From assembly GCF_900115595.1 (NCBI RefSeq), contig NZ_FOXA01000009.1:1-64000 (forward strand): a stretch of 64,000 nucleotides of DNA, in the 5' to 3' direction. The translations under genes and the position numbers were made by a program. Each line of letters starts with the position of its first letter. Positions within the stretch are counted from its first letter, which is position 1. The notes below the pieces were generated by a model that saw nothing but the letters and a program-made list of their open reading frames with translations, was not told where the DNA came from and did not search any database. Shown in pieces: positions 53,110 through 61,254 of this stretch. Source of the DNA: Tranquillimonas alkanivorans. Lineage in GTDB: Bacteria; Pseudomonadota; Alphaproteobacteria; Rhodobacterales; Rhodobacteraceae.

Positions 53110-54369
53110 ATGACACGAACGATGCTGAAGGTGGTGGTGCTGCTGCTGACGACGGCGACGGCCGCCGATGCGCAGGGTCTGACGATCAAGACCCGGATCA
53201 GTGCGCAGGAGGGGCCGTACATCGTCGAGGGCGCCGGGCGCACGCTCTATTCCTTTTCGGCGGACACGCGGGGCAAGGGCGAGGCGAAAGCCGAAAGCGC
53301 CTGCACCGGCCCGTGCACGCATGCATATCCGCCGGTGCTGGCCGAGGAAATGCCGGAAATAGCAGAAGGGGCGGACGCGGGTTTCCTCGATACCCTTGAG
53401 CGTCCGGACGGCAGTACGCAGGTCACCTATTACGGCTGGCCTCTCTATCGTTACACGGGCGACCAGGGCCAGGGCGCCGCCGCCGCGGCCGGCATGAGCA
53501 CCTTCGGCGGCACGTGGCACCGAGTCCCGCCCGAGCCGGACATCCAGCCGCCGGCGCATGCCGGGCTGTTCGACGGGCTGGACCTCCAGGCGCCCGAATG
53601 CGTCCGTTACGACGAGGCGCACGACCGTTGGCTGGTGTCGAACATCAACGGCGAGATGCTCGAGGGCGACGACAACGGCTTCATCACGGCCGTGACCGGC
53701 GAAGGGCTGGCGGAGCTCAAGTGGATCGACGGCGCCTCCGAAGGGATCACCCTGAACGCACCGAAGGGGATGCAGATCGCCGGCGATCTGCTCTATGTCG
53801 CCGACATCGACCACCTGCGGGTCTTCGACCTGTCGACCGGGCAGCCGGTCGAGTCGATCGCGATAGAGGGGGCAAAGTTCCTTAACGGCATCGCCATTGC
53901 CGAGAACGGCACGGTCTTCGTCACCGACACCGGGACCGACCCGGCCTCGAGCGCCATCCACCGCGTCGGCCCAAACGGCACCGCGACGACCATCGCCTCG
54001 GGCCGCCACCTGCAACGCCCCAACGGCATCGACTTCGGGCCGCAGGGCAACCTCGTCGTCGCCACCTACGCCGCCGCCGAAGTGATGCTGCTGTCGCGCG
54101 AGGGCGAGATGCTCCAGTCCCGCACGCTCGACCGCGGTCAGCTCGACGGGCTGGTGGTGCGCTCCGACGCGTCGGTGCTGGTGTCGAGCTGGAAGGGCCG
54201 CCACGTCGCCCGGATCGGTCCCGACGGCGAGATCGAGGTGCTGGTCACCGGCCTGACCCAGCCTGCCTGTTTTGATTGGGAGCCGGACGAGCAATTGCTG
54301 CTGATCCCGCAGGTGAAAGCAAACGCCGTGGCCGTGGTGGGTCTTGCGGGTGTCGAGGGGGTGCAATGA
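53110..54369 (+). CDS. Exported fusion of secreted-repeat domain and SMP-30/NHL-like beta-propeller
   Basis: The 419-residue protein has a signal peptide (~1-21, ending ADA). A ~115-residue region carries two 'secreted repeat of Y-x4-D' units: TLYSFSADTRGKGE with CTGPC and PPV, then PLYRYTGDQGQG and FGGTWHRVPP. From ~150 on comes a six-bladed propeller (NGEMLEGDDNGFITAV, LNAPKGMQIAGDLLYVADIDHLRVFD, NGIAIAENGTVFVTDTG, RPNGIDFGPQGNLVVATYA) like SMP-30 lactonases. A sugar-lactone hydrolase or redox-accessory role next to a sugar/alcohol dehydrogenase is plausible but unproven. The fusion is unusual to my knowledge. Confidence 0.8.
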   Translation: MTRTMLKVVVLLLTTATAADAQGLTIKTRISAQEGPYIVEGAGRTLYSFSADTRGKGEAKAESACTGPCTHAYPPVLAEEMPEIAEGADAGFLDTLERPDGSTQVTYYGWPLYRYTGDQGQGAAAAAGMSTFGGTWHRVPPEPDIQPPAHAGLFDGLDLQAPECVRYDEAHDRWLVSNINGEMLEGDDNGFITAVTGEGLAELKWIDGASEGITLNAPKGMQIAGDLLYVADIDHLRVFDLSTGQPVESIAIEGAKFLNGIAIAENGTVFVTDTGTDPASSAIHRVGPNGTATTIASGRHLQRPNGIDFGPQGNLVVATYAAAEVMLLSREGEMLQSRTLDRGQLDGLVVRSDASVLVSSWKGRHVARIGPDGEIEVLVTGLTQPACFDWEPDEQLLLIPQVKANAVAVVGLAGVEGVQ

Positions 54370-54437
54370 GCCACATTCGAGTCGTAGCCGCAGCAGCAGG
54401 AAGCCTGCGGAAGGCGAGCCGTTGGGCGAGCTGAAGC

Positions 54438-55283
54438 TTGGAAAGGACGAGTGTCCTGCGTTCTTCTCCGGTCATCCGTGCTCTTATTGCCGCCCTGACC
54501 GTCTCCGCCGCGCTTCCAGCGGCCGCACAGGAGGGGCGTGTGGAGGAGCCGCCGTCGAAGACCCTCTTCCAAGGGTCGAGCGCTCCGCCAGGCAATCCGG
54601 ACCCCGGCCGCGGCGCATCAATCGCTCTTGAGGGGCAGGGTTGCGACGCGGATGGCGGCGAGTGCTCTCCCTGCTTCACCTGCCACGGGCGCGACGGGGC
54701 GGGAGACCCGGTCGCCGGCATCCCACGGCTGCACGGGCAAAGCTGGCTCTACATGTACGGCGCGCTGCAGGACTTTGCATCGGGCGAGCGGCCGCACCCG
54801 ACGATGACCGACGTGGCGCAGAGCCTGTCGCTCAACGCGATGCGCGACGTGGCCGCGTACTACGCCATGCAGGATCTCGACACGCCGTACGAATCCGCCG
54901 CCGCCGATGCGCGGCTCGAGCCCGGCTACGAGCAGATCGTGCGCGGCGGCGTGCTTGCCAGCGTCGGCGATGCGTCGCGCGGGATACAAGCCTGCGTGAA
55001 TTGCCATGGGCCGAACGGCCGCGGACTGCCGCCGGTCTATCCGTATCTCGCCGGCCAATACCGCGATTATCTGGAGATGCAGCTCAAGGCCTTCGCCAAG
55101 GGCGAGCGCGGGGGAGGGAGGCTCGGCATCATGCAGGACATCGCGCAGCGCATGACCACGAGCGAGATCGAGGATGTGGCGGCCTACTTCGCCTCGGTCC
55201 GGCCGGTCGAACATCCACGCCAATCCATCGCGGCCGACGCTCCCCCCGACGCCGGTCCCGTTCAGCAGGAGGCCCGGCAATGA
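54438..55283 (+). CDS. Periplasmic di-heme cytochrome c (c4-like)
   Basis: About 281 residues from a TTG start, with a signal peptide ending near AAA-QE (~31). Heme sites are CFTCH (~79-83) and CVNCH (~186-190), each followed by a GxGxPPxYPYLAGQ-type or LHGQSWLYMYGAL domain. Two tandem cytochrome units of this kind are the c4/FixP-like electron carriers that link dehydrogenases to oxidases. It overlaps the next small gene by 4 bases. Start uncertain: the TTG has only a weak site. Confidence 0.85.
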   Translation: MERTSVLRSSPVIRALIAALTVSAALPAAAQEGRVEEPPSKTLFQGSSAPPGNPDPGRGASIALEGQGCDADGGECSPCFTCHGRDGAGDPVAGIPRLHGQSWLYMYGALQDFASGERPHPTMTDVAQSLSLNAMRDVAAYYAMQDLDTPYESAAADARLEPGYEQIVRGGVLASVGDASRGIQACVNCHGPNGRGLPPVYPYLAGQYRDYLEMQLKAFAKGERGGGRLGIMQDIAQRMTTSEIEDVAAYFASVRPVEHPRQSIAADAPPDAGPVQQEARQ

Positions 55284-55579
55284 GAGCGTTCGCCTTGACC
55301 TTCGCCGCCCTGCTGTGCGCTGCGCCCGCCGCCGCGCAGCAGAACCGCGCCGCCGCCGCGCCCGACGGCGGCTTGGAGGGGCCACCGTCGCAGATCGCGC
55401 AGGTGGGGGCGGGCGTCACCAACGGGTCGACGACAGGTTACAGCGGGCCAGACACGGGCGGCGGGGGCGAGCCGCCGCCGCCGAGTCCGGAGCTGTGCGA
55501 AGGCTACGGCGAGACGGCACGGACCTGGTGCCTGTCCGTGATCATGGGAGACCCGCCGGCAGGGGGAGAGATGCAATGA
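55280..55579 (+). CDS. Small exported protein of the dehydrogenase cluster
   Basis: The 99-residue protein has a signal peptide (~1-19, ending AAA-QQ), a low-complexity stretch (GGGGEPPPPSPE) and two cysteines (ELCEGYGETARTWCLS) that could form a disulfide. It overlaps the cytochrome upstream (ATGA) and the dehydrogenase small subunit downstream. Its place suggests an accessory or maturation role. No family recognised. Confidence 0.65.
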   Translation: MRAFALTFAALLCAAPAAAQQNRAAAAPDGGLEGPPSQIAQVGAGVTNGSTTGYSGPDTGGGGEPPPPSPELCEGYGETARTWCLSVIMGDPPAGGEMQ

Positions 55580-56349
55580 AGGGATTGTCACGCCGCGATC
55601 TGCTCAAGGCCGGCGCGGCCGGGGCTGCCCTCACCGTGCCCGGAACGTCCGGCTACGCACAGGAGGCCGACACTCGGCCCATGCCGCCCGAGCGGCCGGA
55701 CGGGCCGCTCGATACGGCGCTGGAGTACGGCCGCGACGAGGACGTTCTTCTCTGGTTCAAGCCCGACGAGGCGAAGTTCGTGGAGGCCGCGATCGCGCGT
55801 CTGATCCCCGCCGACGACGAATGGCCGGGGGCCAAGGAGGCGGGTGTGCTCGTCTATATCGATCGTCAACTCTCGGGCGCCTACGGCAGTGGTGCGCGCA
55901 TGTTTCTCAACGGCCCGTGGAAGCCCGACGCGCCACCGCAGCAGGGCTATCAACTGCGCTACACGCCCGCCGAGCTTTACCGGCTTGGGATCAAGCAGAC
56001 GCGTGAATGGCTGGGTGAGCGGGACGACCGCGAGCTGTGGGACATGGAGGACGCCGAGATAGACGAGGTGCTCAGCGCCCTGGAGTCGGGAAAGGCGCAA
56101 CTGCCCTCCGTCCCAGCGCCGGTGTTCTTCGAGACGCTGCTGGCTAATACCGTCGAAGGCTGGTTCGCGGACCCGGTCTATGGCGGCAATCGCGACATGG
56201 TCTCGTGGCGCATGGTCGGCTTTCCCGGCGGCTACGCGCAGTATCTCGAGCTCGTGGACAACTACAACTACCGCTACGACCGCGAGCCGATGGGCATCGC
56301 GGGGGGCGCGGCGCTTTTCGCGCAGCAGGCCCGGAAGGAGGACGGCTGA
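55576..56349 (+). CDS. Gluconate 2-dehydrogenase subunit 3 family protein (Tat-exported)
   Basis: The 257-residue protein has a twin-arginine signal, LSRRDLLKAGAAGAALTVPG. The mature domain has FKPDEAKFVEAAIARLIPADDEWPGAKEAGVLVYIDRQLSGAYG and the end VEGWFADPVYGGNRDMVSWRMVGFPG, which is the Gluconate_2-dh3 signature. In GMC-type membrane dehydrogenases this small subunit carries the folded flavoprotein through Tat and stabilises it. The catalytic subunit gene follows with a one-base overlap. Confidence 0.92.
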   Translation: MKGLSRRDLLKAGAAGAALTVPGTSGYAQEADTRPMPPERPDGPLDTALEYGRDEDVLLWFKPDEAKFVEAAIARLIPADDEWPGAKEAGVLVYIDRQLSGAYGSGARMFLNGPWKPDAPPQQGYQLRYTPAELYRLGIKQTREWLGERDDRELWDMEDAEIDEVLSALESGKAQLPSVPAPVFFETLLANTVEGWFADPVYGGNRDMVSWRMVGFPGGYAQYLELVDNYNYRYDREPMGIAGGAALFAQQARKEDG

Positions 56350-58105
56350 TGGCGATCCGCAAGGAACCCGTCGATGTCGTTCTCGTGGGCGGCGGTGCGA
56401 CCGCCTCGATCATGGGAAAGGAGCTGGCCGAGGCCGGGCAAAGCGTGGTCGCCCTCGAACGCGGGCCGATGCGCCAGACGGTGCCCGACTTCCAGTCCCC
56501 CACCATGCACGACGAGCTGAAGTATTCGGTCCGCCATTCGCTGATGCAGGACCCGTCGGTACAGACGATCACCTTTCGCAACTTCGTCGGTCAGCAGGCG
56601 CTGCCGATGCGGCAGTTGGGCTCGTTCCTGCCGGGCGAGGGCGTGGGCGGCGCGATGGTGCACTGGAACGGCCAGACCTGGCGCTTCCAGCCCGAGTGGT
56701 TCGAGCTGCAAAGCTGGGTGCGCGACCGCTATGGCGACGACTTCCTGCCCGACGACGTGGCGATCCAGGACTGGGGCGTCACCTATGACGAGCTCGAGCC
56801 CTATTACGACTTCTGGGAGCAGGTCCTGGGCGTCAGCGGCACCGCGGGCAATGTCGGCGGCGAAGCGCGGGACGGCGGCAACCCGTTCGAGGGGCCGCGC
56901 TCGCGCGACTATCCCAACCCGCCGATGAAGCAGTCGGCCTCCGGCCACCTGTTCGAGAAAGGCGCGCGGGAACTGGGCCTCGCCCCGTTCCCGGTTCCCT
57001 CGGCCAACGTGACGCGGCACTATACCAACCCGTTCGGTGCGAAGTTCAAGCCGTGCATGTATTGCGGCTTCTGCGAAACCTACGGCTGCGAGCACTACTC
57101 GAAGGCCAGCCCCCAGGTCGCCATCCTGCCCTTCGCCCTGAAGAACCCGAACTTCGAACTGCGCCCGCACTCGTATGTCCTGCGGGTCGAGCACGACGGG
57201 GAAGAGGCGACCGGCGTGACCTACGTGGATGCCGAGGGACAGGAGGTATTCCAGCCCGCCGGCATGGTCGCGCTCTGCGCCTTCGCGCACCACAACCCGA
57301 TCCTGATGCTGAAATCCGGCATCGGGCAGGCCTATGACCCGGAGACACGCACCGGCACGGTGGGGCGGAACTTTACCTACCAGACGATGACCGGCATCTC
57401 GGTGTTCTACGACGGCGACGTGCGGATAAACCCGTTCATGGGGGCCGGCGCACTCGGCACGGCGACGGACGACTTCAACAACGGCAGCTTCGATCACTCC
57501 GACCTCGGCTTCGTCGGCGGGGCCTACATCGCCGCCTACCAGACCACGGGACGGCCGATCCACCACCACCCGGTCCCGCCCGGTACACCGCGCTGGGGGG
57601 CGGAATGGAAGCAGGCGGTGGCGCGGCATTACAACTCGACCGTCGGGATCACGGTGCACGGGTCGTCCACGCCGCATCCGAACAACTACATCGGCCTCGA
57701 CCCCACTTACCGCGACGCCTTCGGGCAGCCGCTCGGGATGCTGACCTTCGACTTCCCGCACAACGACCGGCAGATGTCGCACTACGTCACCTCGAAGGCC
57801 GAGGAGATCGCCCACGCCATGGGCGGCAATGAGATCTCGGTCGGCTGGCTCGACGATCACTATTCTATCGTGCCCTACCAGACGACGCACAATACCGGCG
57901 GCGCGATCATGGGGGCGGACCCGGAGACCAGCGTCGTGAACCGCTATCTCCAGTCCTGGACCTGCACAACCTGTGGGTGGTAGGCGCCTCCGCCTTTCCC
58001 CAGAACGCGGGCTACAACCCCACGGGCACGGTGGGTGCGCTGGCCTACTGGGCGGTGGACGCGATCATCAACCGCTACCTTCCCAACCCCCGACCGCTGG
58101 TGTGA
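56349..58105 (+). pseudogene. FAD-dependent GMC dehydrogenase (gluconate/sugar dehydrogenase type) with C-terminal frameshift
   Basis: The catalytic subunit has the FAD motif VVLVGGGATASIMGKELAEAG, the GMC region GEGVGGAMVHWNGQTWRF, and the cysteine cluster CMYCGFCETYGCE, typical of membrane-bound gluconate/sorbitol dehydrogenase flavoproteins. At about 57959 one base is missing. The frame then reads WTCTTCGW and stops, whereas the +1 frame continues HNLWVVGASAFPQNAGYNPTGTVGALAYWAVDA to 58105. That lost segment holds the conserved active-site His/Asn and FAD contacts. As given, the protein would be inactive; a sequencing error is the alternative. Confidence 0.88.
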
Positions 58106-58109
58106 CGCC

Positions 58110-58952
58110 ATGAGACCGAAGGCCATTGCCCTCGCTCTGTTTACCGCCACCGGCCTCGCCGCGGGCGCCTTCGCGCAGGAGGACTGGCTGCGGCAGCCCG
58201 AGCCAAGGAGCCTGGAGGCGCGGGCGAGCCTTGCACAGGGCCGGTTCCTCGCCACGGGCGGCGAGTTTGGCGAGCTTCGCTTTGGCTGCGTGAGCTGCCA
58301 CGGCGCCTATGGTCAGGGCGACCCCAGCGGGGCCTTCCCGCGCCTCGCCGACCAGAGCGCGTGGTACCTCTACGATGCGTTGCGCGCCTTCGCCACCGGG
58401 AGACGGCCGAGCAAGGTCATGGGCCCGGTCGCGGCCATGCTGACCGACCGGCAAATGCGTTCGCTGGCCGCCTGGTTCGCCTCGGTCGAGGAGGCACCGT
58501 ACCCGCCCGACATCTCGCTCGGCCAGTCGATGGTCGAGGAAGGGCGGCAGATTGCGCAGCAGGGTGCGCCGGACGTGATGGCCTGCGTGATGTGCCACGG
58601 CCAGCAGTTGGTGGGCAACGAACCGATCTACCCGTACCTTGCGGGGCAGTCACAGCCATACCTCGAACACCAGCTCAAGCTGTTCCGCGCGGGCAAGCGC
58701 GGCGGTGGCATGCTGTCGGTGATGCACGATGTGGCCAACGGCATGAGCGACCGCCAGATCCGGGCGGTCTCGGCCTATGCCTCGTCACTGCGGCCGGAGG
58801 AAACGACGCCGCAGGATGAAGAAAAGCGTTCCCGTGCGCCGACACCGCCGCGTGACATCCCGATGATGACGGGCGCGGTGCTGGACGTGGAGGTCGAGCA
58901 GAACGACACGGTCCTGCCCGGCGCCGGTGGTATGAAGGGGGCGGAAGATTGA
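58110..58952 (+). CDS. Periplasmic di-heme cytochrome c (second c4-like)
   Basis: The 280-residue exported protein has a signal peptide (~1-22, ending AFA-QE), heme sites CVSCH (~60-64) and CVMCH (~159-163), and the c4-type PxLADQSAWYLYDALRAFATGRR and YPYLAGQSQPYLEHQLKLFRAGKRGG repeats. It is clearly related to the cytochrome 3 kb upstream, so the pair may be an old duplication. It lies 4 bases after the dehydrogenase end and is probably its direct electron acceptor. The C-terminal tail is acidic. Confidence 0.87.
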   Translation: MRPKAIALALFTATGLAAGAFAQEDWLRQPEPRSLEARASLAQGRFLATGGEFGELRFGCVSCHGAYGQGDPSGAFPRLADQSAWYLYDALRAFATGRRPSKVMGPVAAMLTDRQMRSLAAWFASVEEAPYPPDISLGQSMVEEGRQIAQQGAPDVMACVMCHGQQLVGNEPIYPYLAGQSQPYLEHQLKLFRAGKRGGGMLSVMHDVANGMSDRQIRAVSAYASSLRPEETTPQDEEKRSRAPTPPRDIPMMTGAVLDVEVEQNDTVLPGAGGMKGAED

Positions 58953-58979
58953 GCCCGCGCGCGGCAGACTCGTCGTCCC

Positions 58980-59144
58980 GCCGGCACGGTGCTCCTGCTC
59001 GGCCTCGTCGCCGGCTACATCCGCAACCGGCTCTGGATCGCGACCTGCCACCGATGCCGGCGTTCCTGCTCGGCGCAATTCTCGCGCCGACCGATCCCGT
59101 CGTGGCCGCCTCGATCACCGGCGGGAAGCTGGCCGAGCGCCGCG
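58980..59144 (+). pseudogene. Fragments of a CPA1-type Na+/H+ antiporter
   Basis: Two short pieces in different frames look like parts of one monovalent cation:proton antiporter: VLLLGLVAGYIRNRLW, then FLLGAILAPTDPVVAASITGG with the family PTDP motif and KLAERRV. The intervening helices are missing. The fragment ends abruptly at about 59144, where integrase sequence begins. It is a relic in the island's right arm. Confidence 0.55.
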
Positions 59145-59390
59145 TCTCTCAAGCACACGGCGATCACGCTCGCGATCCAGGCAGGCATATCGGTCGAGGA
59201 TGCGGCCGATTACTTTTCCACCTCCCTGGAGACCATCCAGAAGGTCTACTGGCACCACTCGCCGCACCATCAGGCGCGCGCCGTGGCCGCCATGAACAGC
59301 GTCGGCAAACACTCTGGGCAGCGCCGCACAGATACGCACAGAAACGACCGCACACGCACAGAAATAACGGCAAGAAAGCGCAGCGCATGA
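59145..59390 (+). pseudogene. C-terminal remnant of a tyrosine-type site-specific integrase
   Basis: About 80 codons match the end of phage/island integrases: LKHTAITLAIQAGISVEDAADYF, then STSLETIQKVYWHHSPHHQ, where the Tyr before WHH is in the position of the catalytic tyrosine and the LKHT histidine is in the second active-site box. The DNA-binding half and first arginine box are missing, so it cannot act. It lies 31 bp from the 51-bp att repeat, the expected place for an island integrase. Confidence 0.75.
59325..59364. repeat. Candidate integrase arm-type sites, right end
   Basis: Direct copies are CGCACAGATA (59325-59334), CGCACAGAAA (59335-59344) and CGCACAGAAA (59355-59364), in the same orientation as the two copies at the left end. 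They overlap the tail of the integrase remnant. Confidence 0.5.
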
Positions 59391-59420
59391 CCTGTAAAAT
59401 AAGGGGAAAATGAAGACTCT

Positions 59421-59471
59421 GCTGCCCTCCGAAGGCAGAGGCCATAGGTTCGAATCCTATCGGGTGCGCCA
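59421..59471 (+). repeat. attR: 51-bp copy of the tRNA-Arg 3' part
   Basis: Exact copy of the anticodon-arm-to-CCA part of the tRNA-Arg gene at 39666-39716. It lacks the 5' acceptor and D-arm and so is not a functional tRNA. It marks the right boundary of the island. The 143 bp from here to tetR hold only the TetR-type palindrome. Confidence 0.95.
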
Positions 59472-59579
59472 TTTTCTCTCCCATCAAGAAAGAACTTACG
59501 CCGCAGGACATCCCTGTGGTGTTTCTGTCGTGGGCGGTCGCGCTTTGCGAAGATGCACATGGGCGGGCCGTTGCAGTTA

Positions 59580-59593
59580 TTGACATCTGTCAA
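59580..59593. promoter_or_regulatory. Palindrome upstream of tetR-RND operon
   Basis: TTGACA-TC-TGTCAA is a perfect 6-base-arm palindrome 21 bp upstream of the tetR start. It doubles as a consensus-like -35 box. A natural candidate for the operator of the adjacent TetR regulator. Confidence 0.55.
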
Positions 59594-59614
59594 GAACTGG
59601 CCAAATAGGCGCCC

Positions 59615-60193
59615 ATGGACCCGAGACGGAGACGCACGCGCGACCGCCTTCAGGCGGCGTTGCGAGAGGCGTTGGAAACACAGAAAATCAGCGGAATCTC
59701 CGTCGAGATGTTAGCCAAGTCGACCGGCGTCACGCGGCAGACCTTTTATGCCAACTACGGCAGCGTGGATGACCTGCTGCGCGAATATCTCGACGCTCAT
59801 CTGGGGGACCTGAAGCGCCGTCACGAGGGCGCGAGTGCCGACGACGGCGCGCTCGAGGCGCGGATCCGCGAGGATGTCGGCGACCTGTTGCACCGCATTG
59901 ACCGGGATGACTCGCGGCTTCGCGCGATCCTGGACGGACAGGCGGGGTTCAGCCCCGAGGACCGCTTTGCCGGCATCGTCGAAGGCTTCATGCGGCAGGA
60001 TTCGGCGGGACGGGCATGCGACGAAACACTGACCGTGCGGGCGCAATTCTATGGCGGGGCCTTCATCGGAACGCTGCGATACTGGGTGCTGCACCGCGAA
60101 GGCCTGCCGGCCGACGCGCTGGCCGCCCTTTTCGCGGGGCTGGTCGTGCGCGGCGCGGCGGCGGGCCAGGAAAACGAGGACATGAGAGCATGA
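59615..60193 (+). CDS. TetR/AcrR-family transcriptional regulator
   Basis: The 192-residue regulator has an N-terminal TetR HTH (ISVEMLAKSTGVTRQTFYANYGSVDDLLREYL) and a helical effector domain. It overlaps the efflux adaptor gene by 4 bases, so it is the first gene of a self-regulated efflux operon. The palindrome just upstream is its likely operator. Effector unknown. Confidence 0.92.
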   Translation: MDPRRRRTRDRLQAALREALETQKISGISVEMLAKSTGVTRQTFYANYGSVDDLLREYLDAHLGDLKRRHEGASADDGALEARIREDVGDLLHRIDRDDSRLRAILDGQAGFSPEDRFAGIVEGFMRQDSAGRACDETLTVRAQFYGGAFIGTLRYWVLHREGLPADALAALFAGLVVRGAAAGQENEDMRA

Positions 60194-61251
60194 TGAAACG
60201 TGGTGTGATGATCGTGGCGCTGTGCCTCGTCGCGGCGGGAACGGCCCAGGCGCAGGACGACGCGGCGCCGGGCCAGGCGGTGCGGCCGGTGAAGCTGCAA
60301 ACCGCGGCGCCCGAGGACATGCGCATCCGCCGGCGGTTCTTCGGCCAGGTGCGGGCGCGGCAGACCACGGATCTGAGTTTCCAGGTCGCAGGCCAGATCG
60401 TCGATCTTCCGGTCTCCGAGGGCGAGCGGGTCAAGGAGGGCGACGTCATCGCGCGGCTCGACCTCGAGCCGTTCGAACTGGCGGTTGAGCAGGCCGAGAT
60501 CGAGGTCGAGCAGGCCCGGCGGGATCGCGAGCGGCTGGAAAGCCTTGGACCCGAGACGGTATCGCGGGTGAACCTTCAGGACGCGCGGTCGGCCGAGAAC
60601 CTGGCGCGGATCGCTCTGCGGCAGGCGCAGAACCGGTTTGACGATGCGACCCTGCGCGCGCCGTTCGACGCGCTGGTCGTGCGGCGCGAGGTGGCGAACT
60701 TCGCCACGGTGGGCGCGGGCACGCCGGTGGTGCGGCTGCACGACATGTCCGAACTGCGCGTCGACATCGAGGTGCCGGAGGTGCTGTTCCGCGAGGCGCG
60801 CGGCAACCTCGACGTCGACTTCGCCGCGACCTTCCCGGGCGACGACACGGCCTATCCGCTGACCCTGCGCGAGTTCGAGGCCGAGACGGCCGATGTCGGG
60901 CAGACCTATTCCCTCACGCTGGCCTTCGAGCAGGTGCCGGGGCCGTGGCTTCTGCCGGGTGCCTCGACGACCGTGGCGGCCTCGGCCGAGGGTGGCGGGG
61001 ACGACGTGATCGAGGTGCCGCAGACGGCGGTCGTCTTCGGGCCGGACCGCCAGGCGGCGGTGATGGTCTTCGAAGAGGGCGAAGACGGCACGGGCACCGT
61101 GACGCGGCGGCCGGTCGAGGTTGCGGCGGACGCGGATGGCGGCGTCGACATCGTGTCGGGGCTCGAGCCCGGCGAGGAAATCGTGGCCGCGGGCGCTGCG
61201 CAACTGCGCGACGGGCAGACCGTGCGCCGCTACGTCGCGGCGGGAGAGTAA
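60190..61251 (+). CDS. RND efflux periplasmic adaptor (MFP) subunit
   Basis: The 353-residue protein has a signal peptide (~1-22, ending AQA-QD). The lipoyl/barrel-sandwich halves (FQVAGQIVDLPVSEGERVKEGDVIARLD and LRAPFDALVVRREVANFATVGAGTPVVRL) flank a coiled-coil hairpin (~95-140), followed by a beta-barrel and membrane-proximal domain ending GLEPGEEIVAAGAAQLRDGQTV. It links the RND pump to an outer-membrane channel, which is not in the window. Translationally coupled to tetR and 3 bases before the pump gene. Confidence 0.92.
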   Translation: MMKRGVMIVALCLVAAGTAQAQDDAAPGQAVRPVKLQTAAPEDMRIRRRFFGQVRARQTTDLSFQVAGQIVDLPVSEGERVKEGDVIARLDLEPFELAVEQAEIEVEQARRDRERLESLGPETVSRVNLQDARSAENLARIALRQAQNRFDDATLRAPFDALVVRREVANFATVGAGTPVVRLHDMSELRVDIEVPEVLFREARGNLDVDFAATFPGDDTAYPLTLREFEAETADVGQTYSLTLAFEQVPGPWLLPGASTTVAASAEGGGDDVIEVPQTAVVFGPDRQAAVMVFEEGEDGTGTVTRRPVEVAADADGGVDIVSGLEPGEEIVAAGAAQLRDGQTVRRYVAAGE

Positions 61252-61254
61252 GCC

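Noticed and set aside
59421-59471. Second tRNA-Arg gene
   Set aside because: Only the anticodon-arm-to-CCA part is present; the 5' acceptor strand and D-arm are missing, so it is an att copy.
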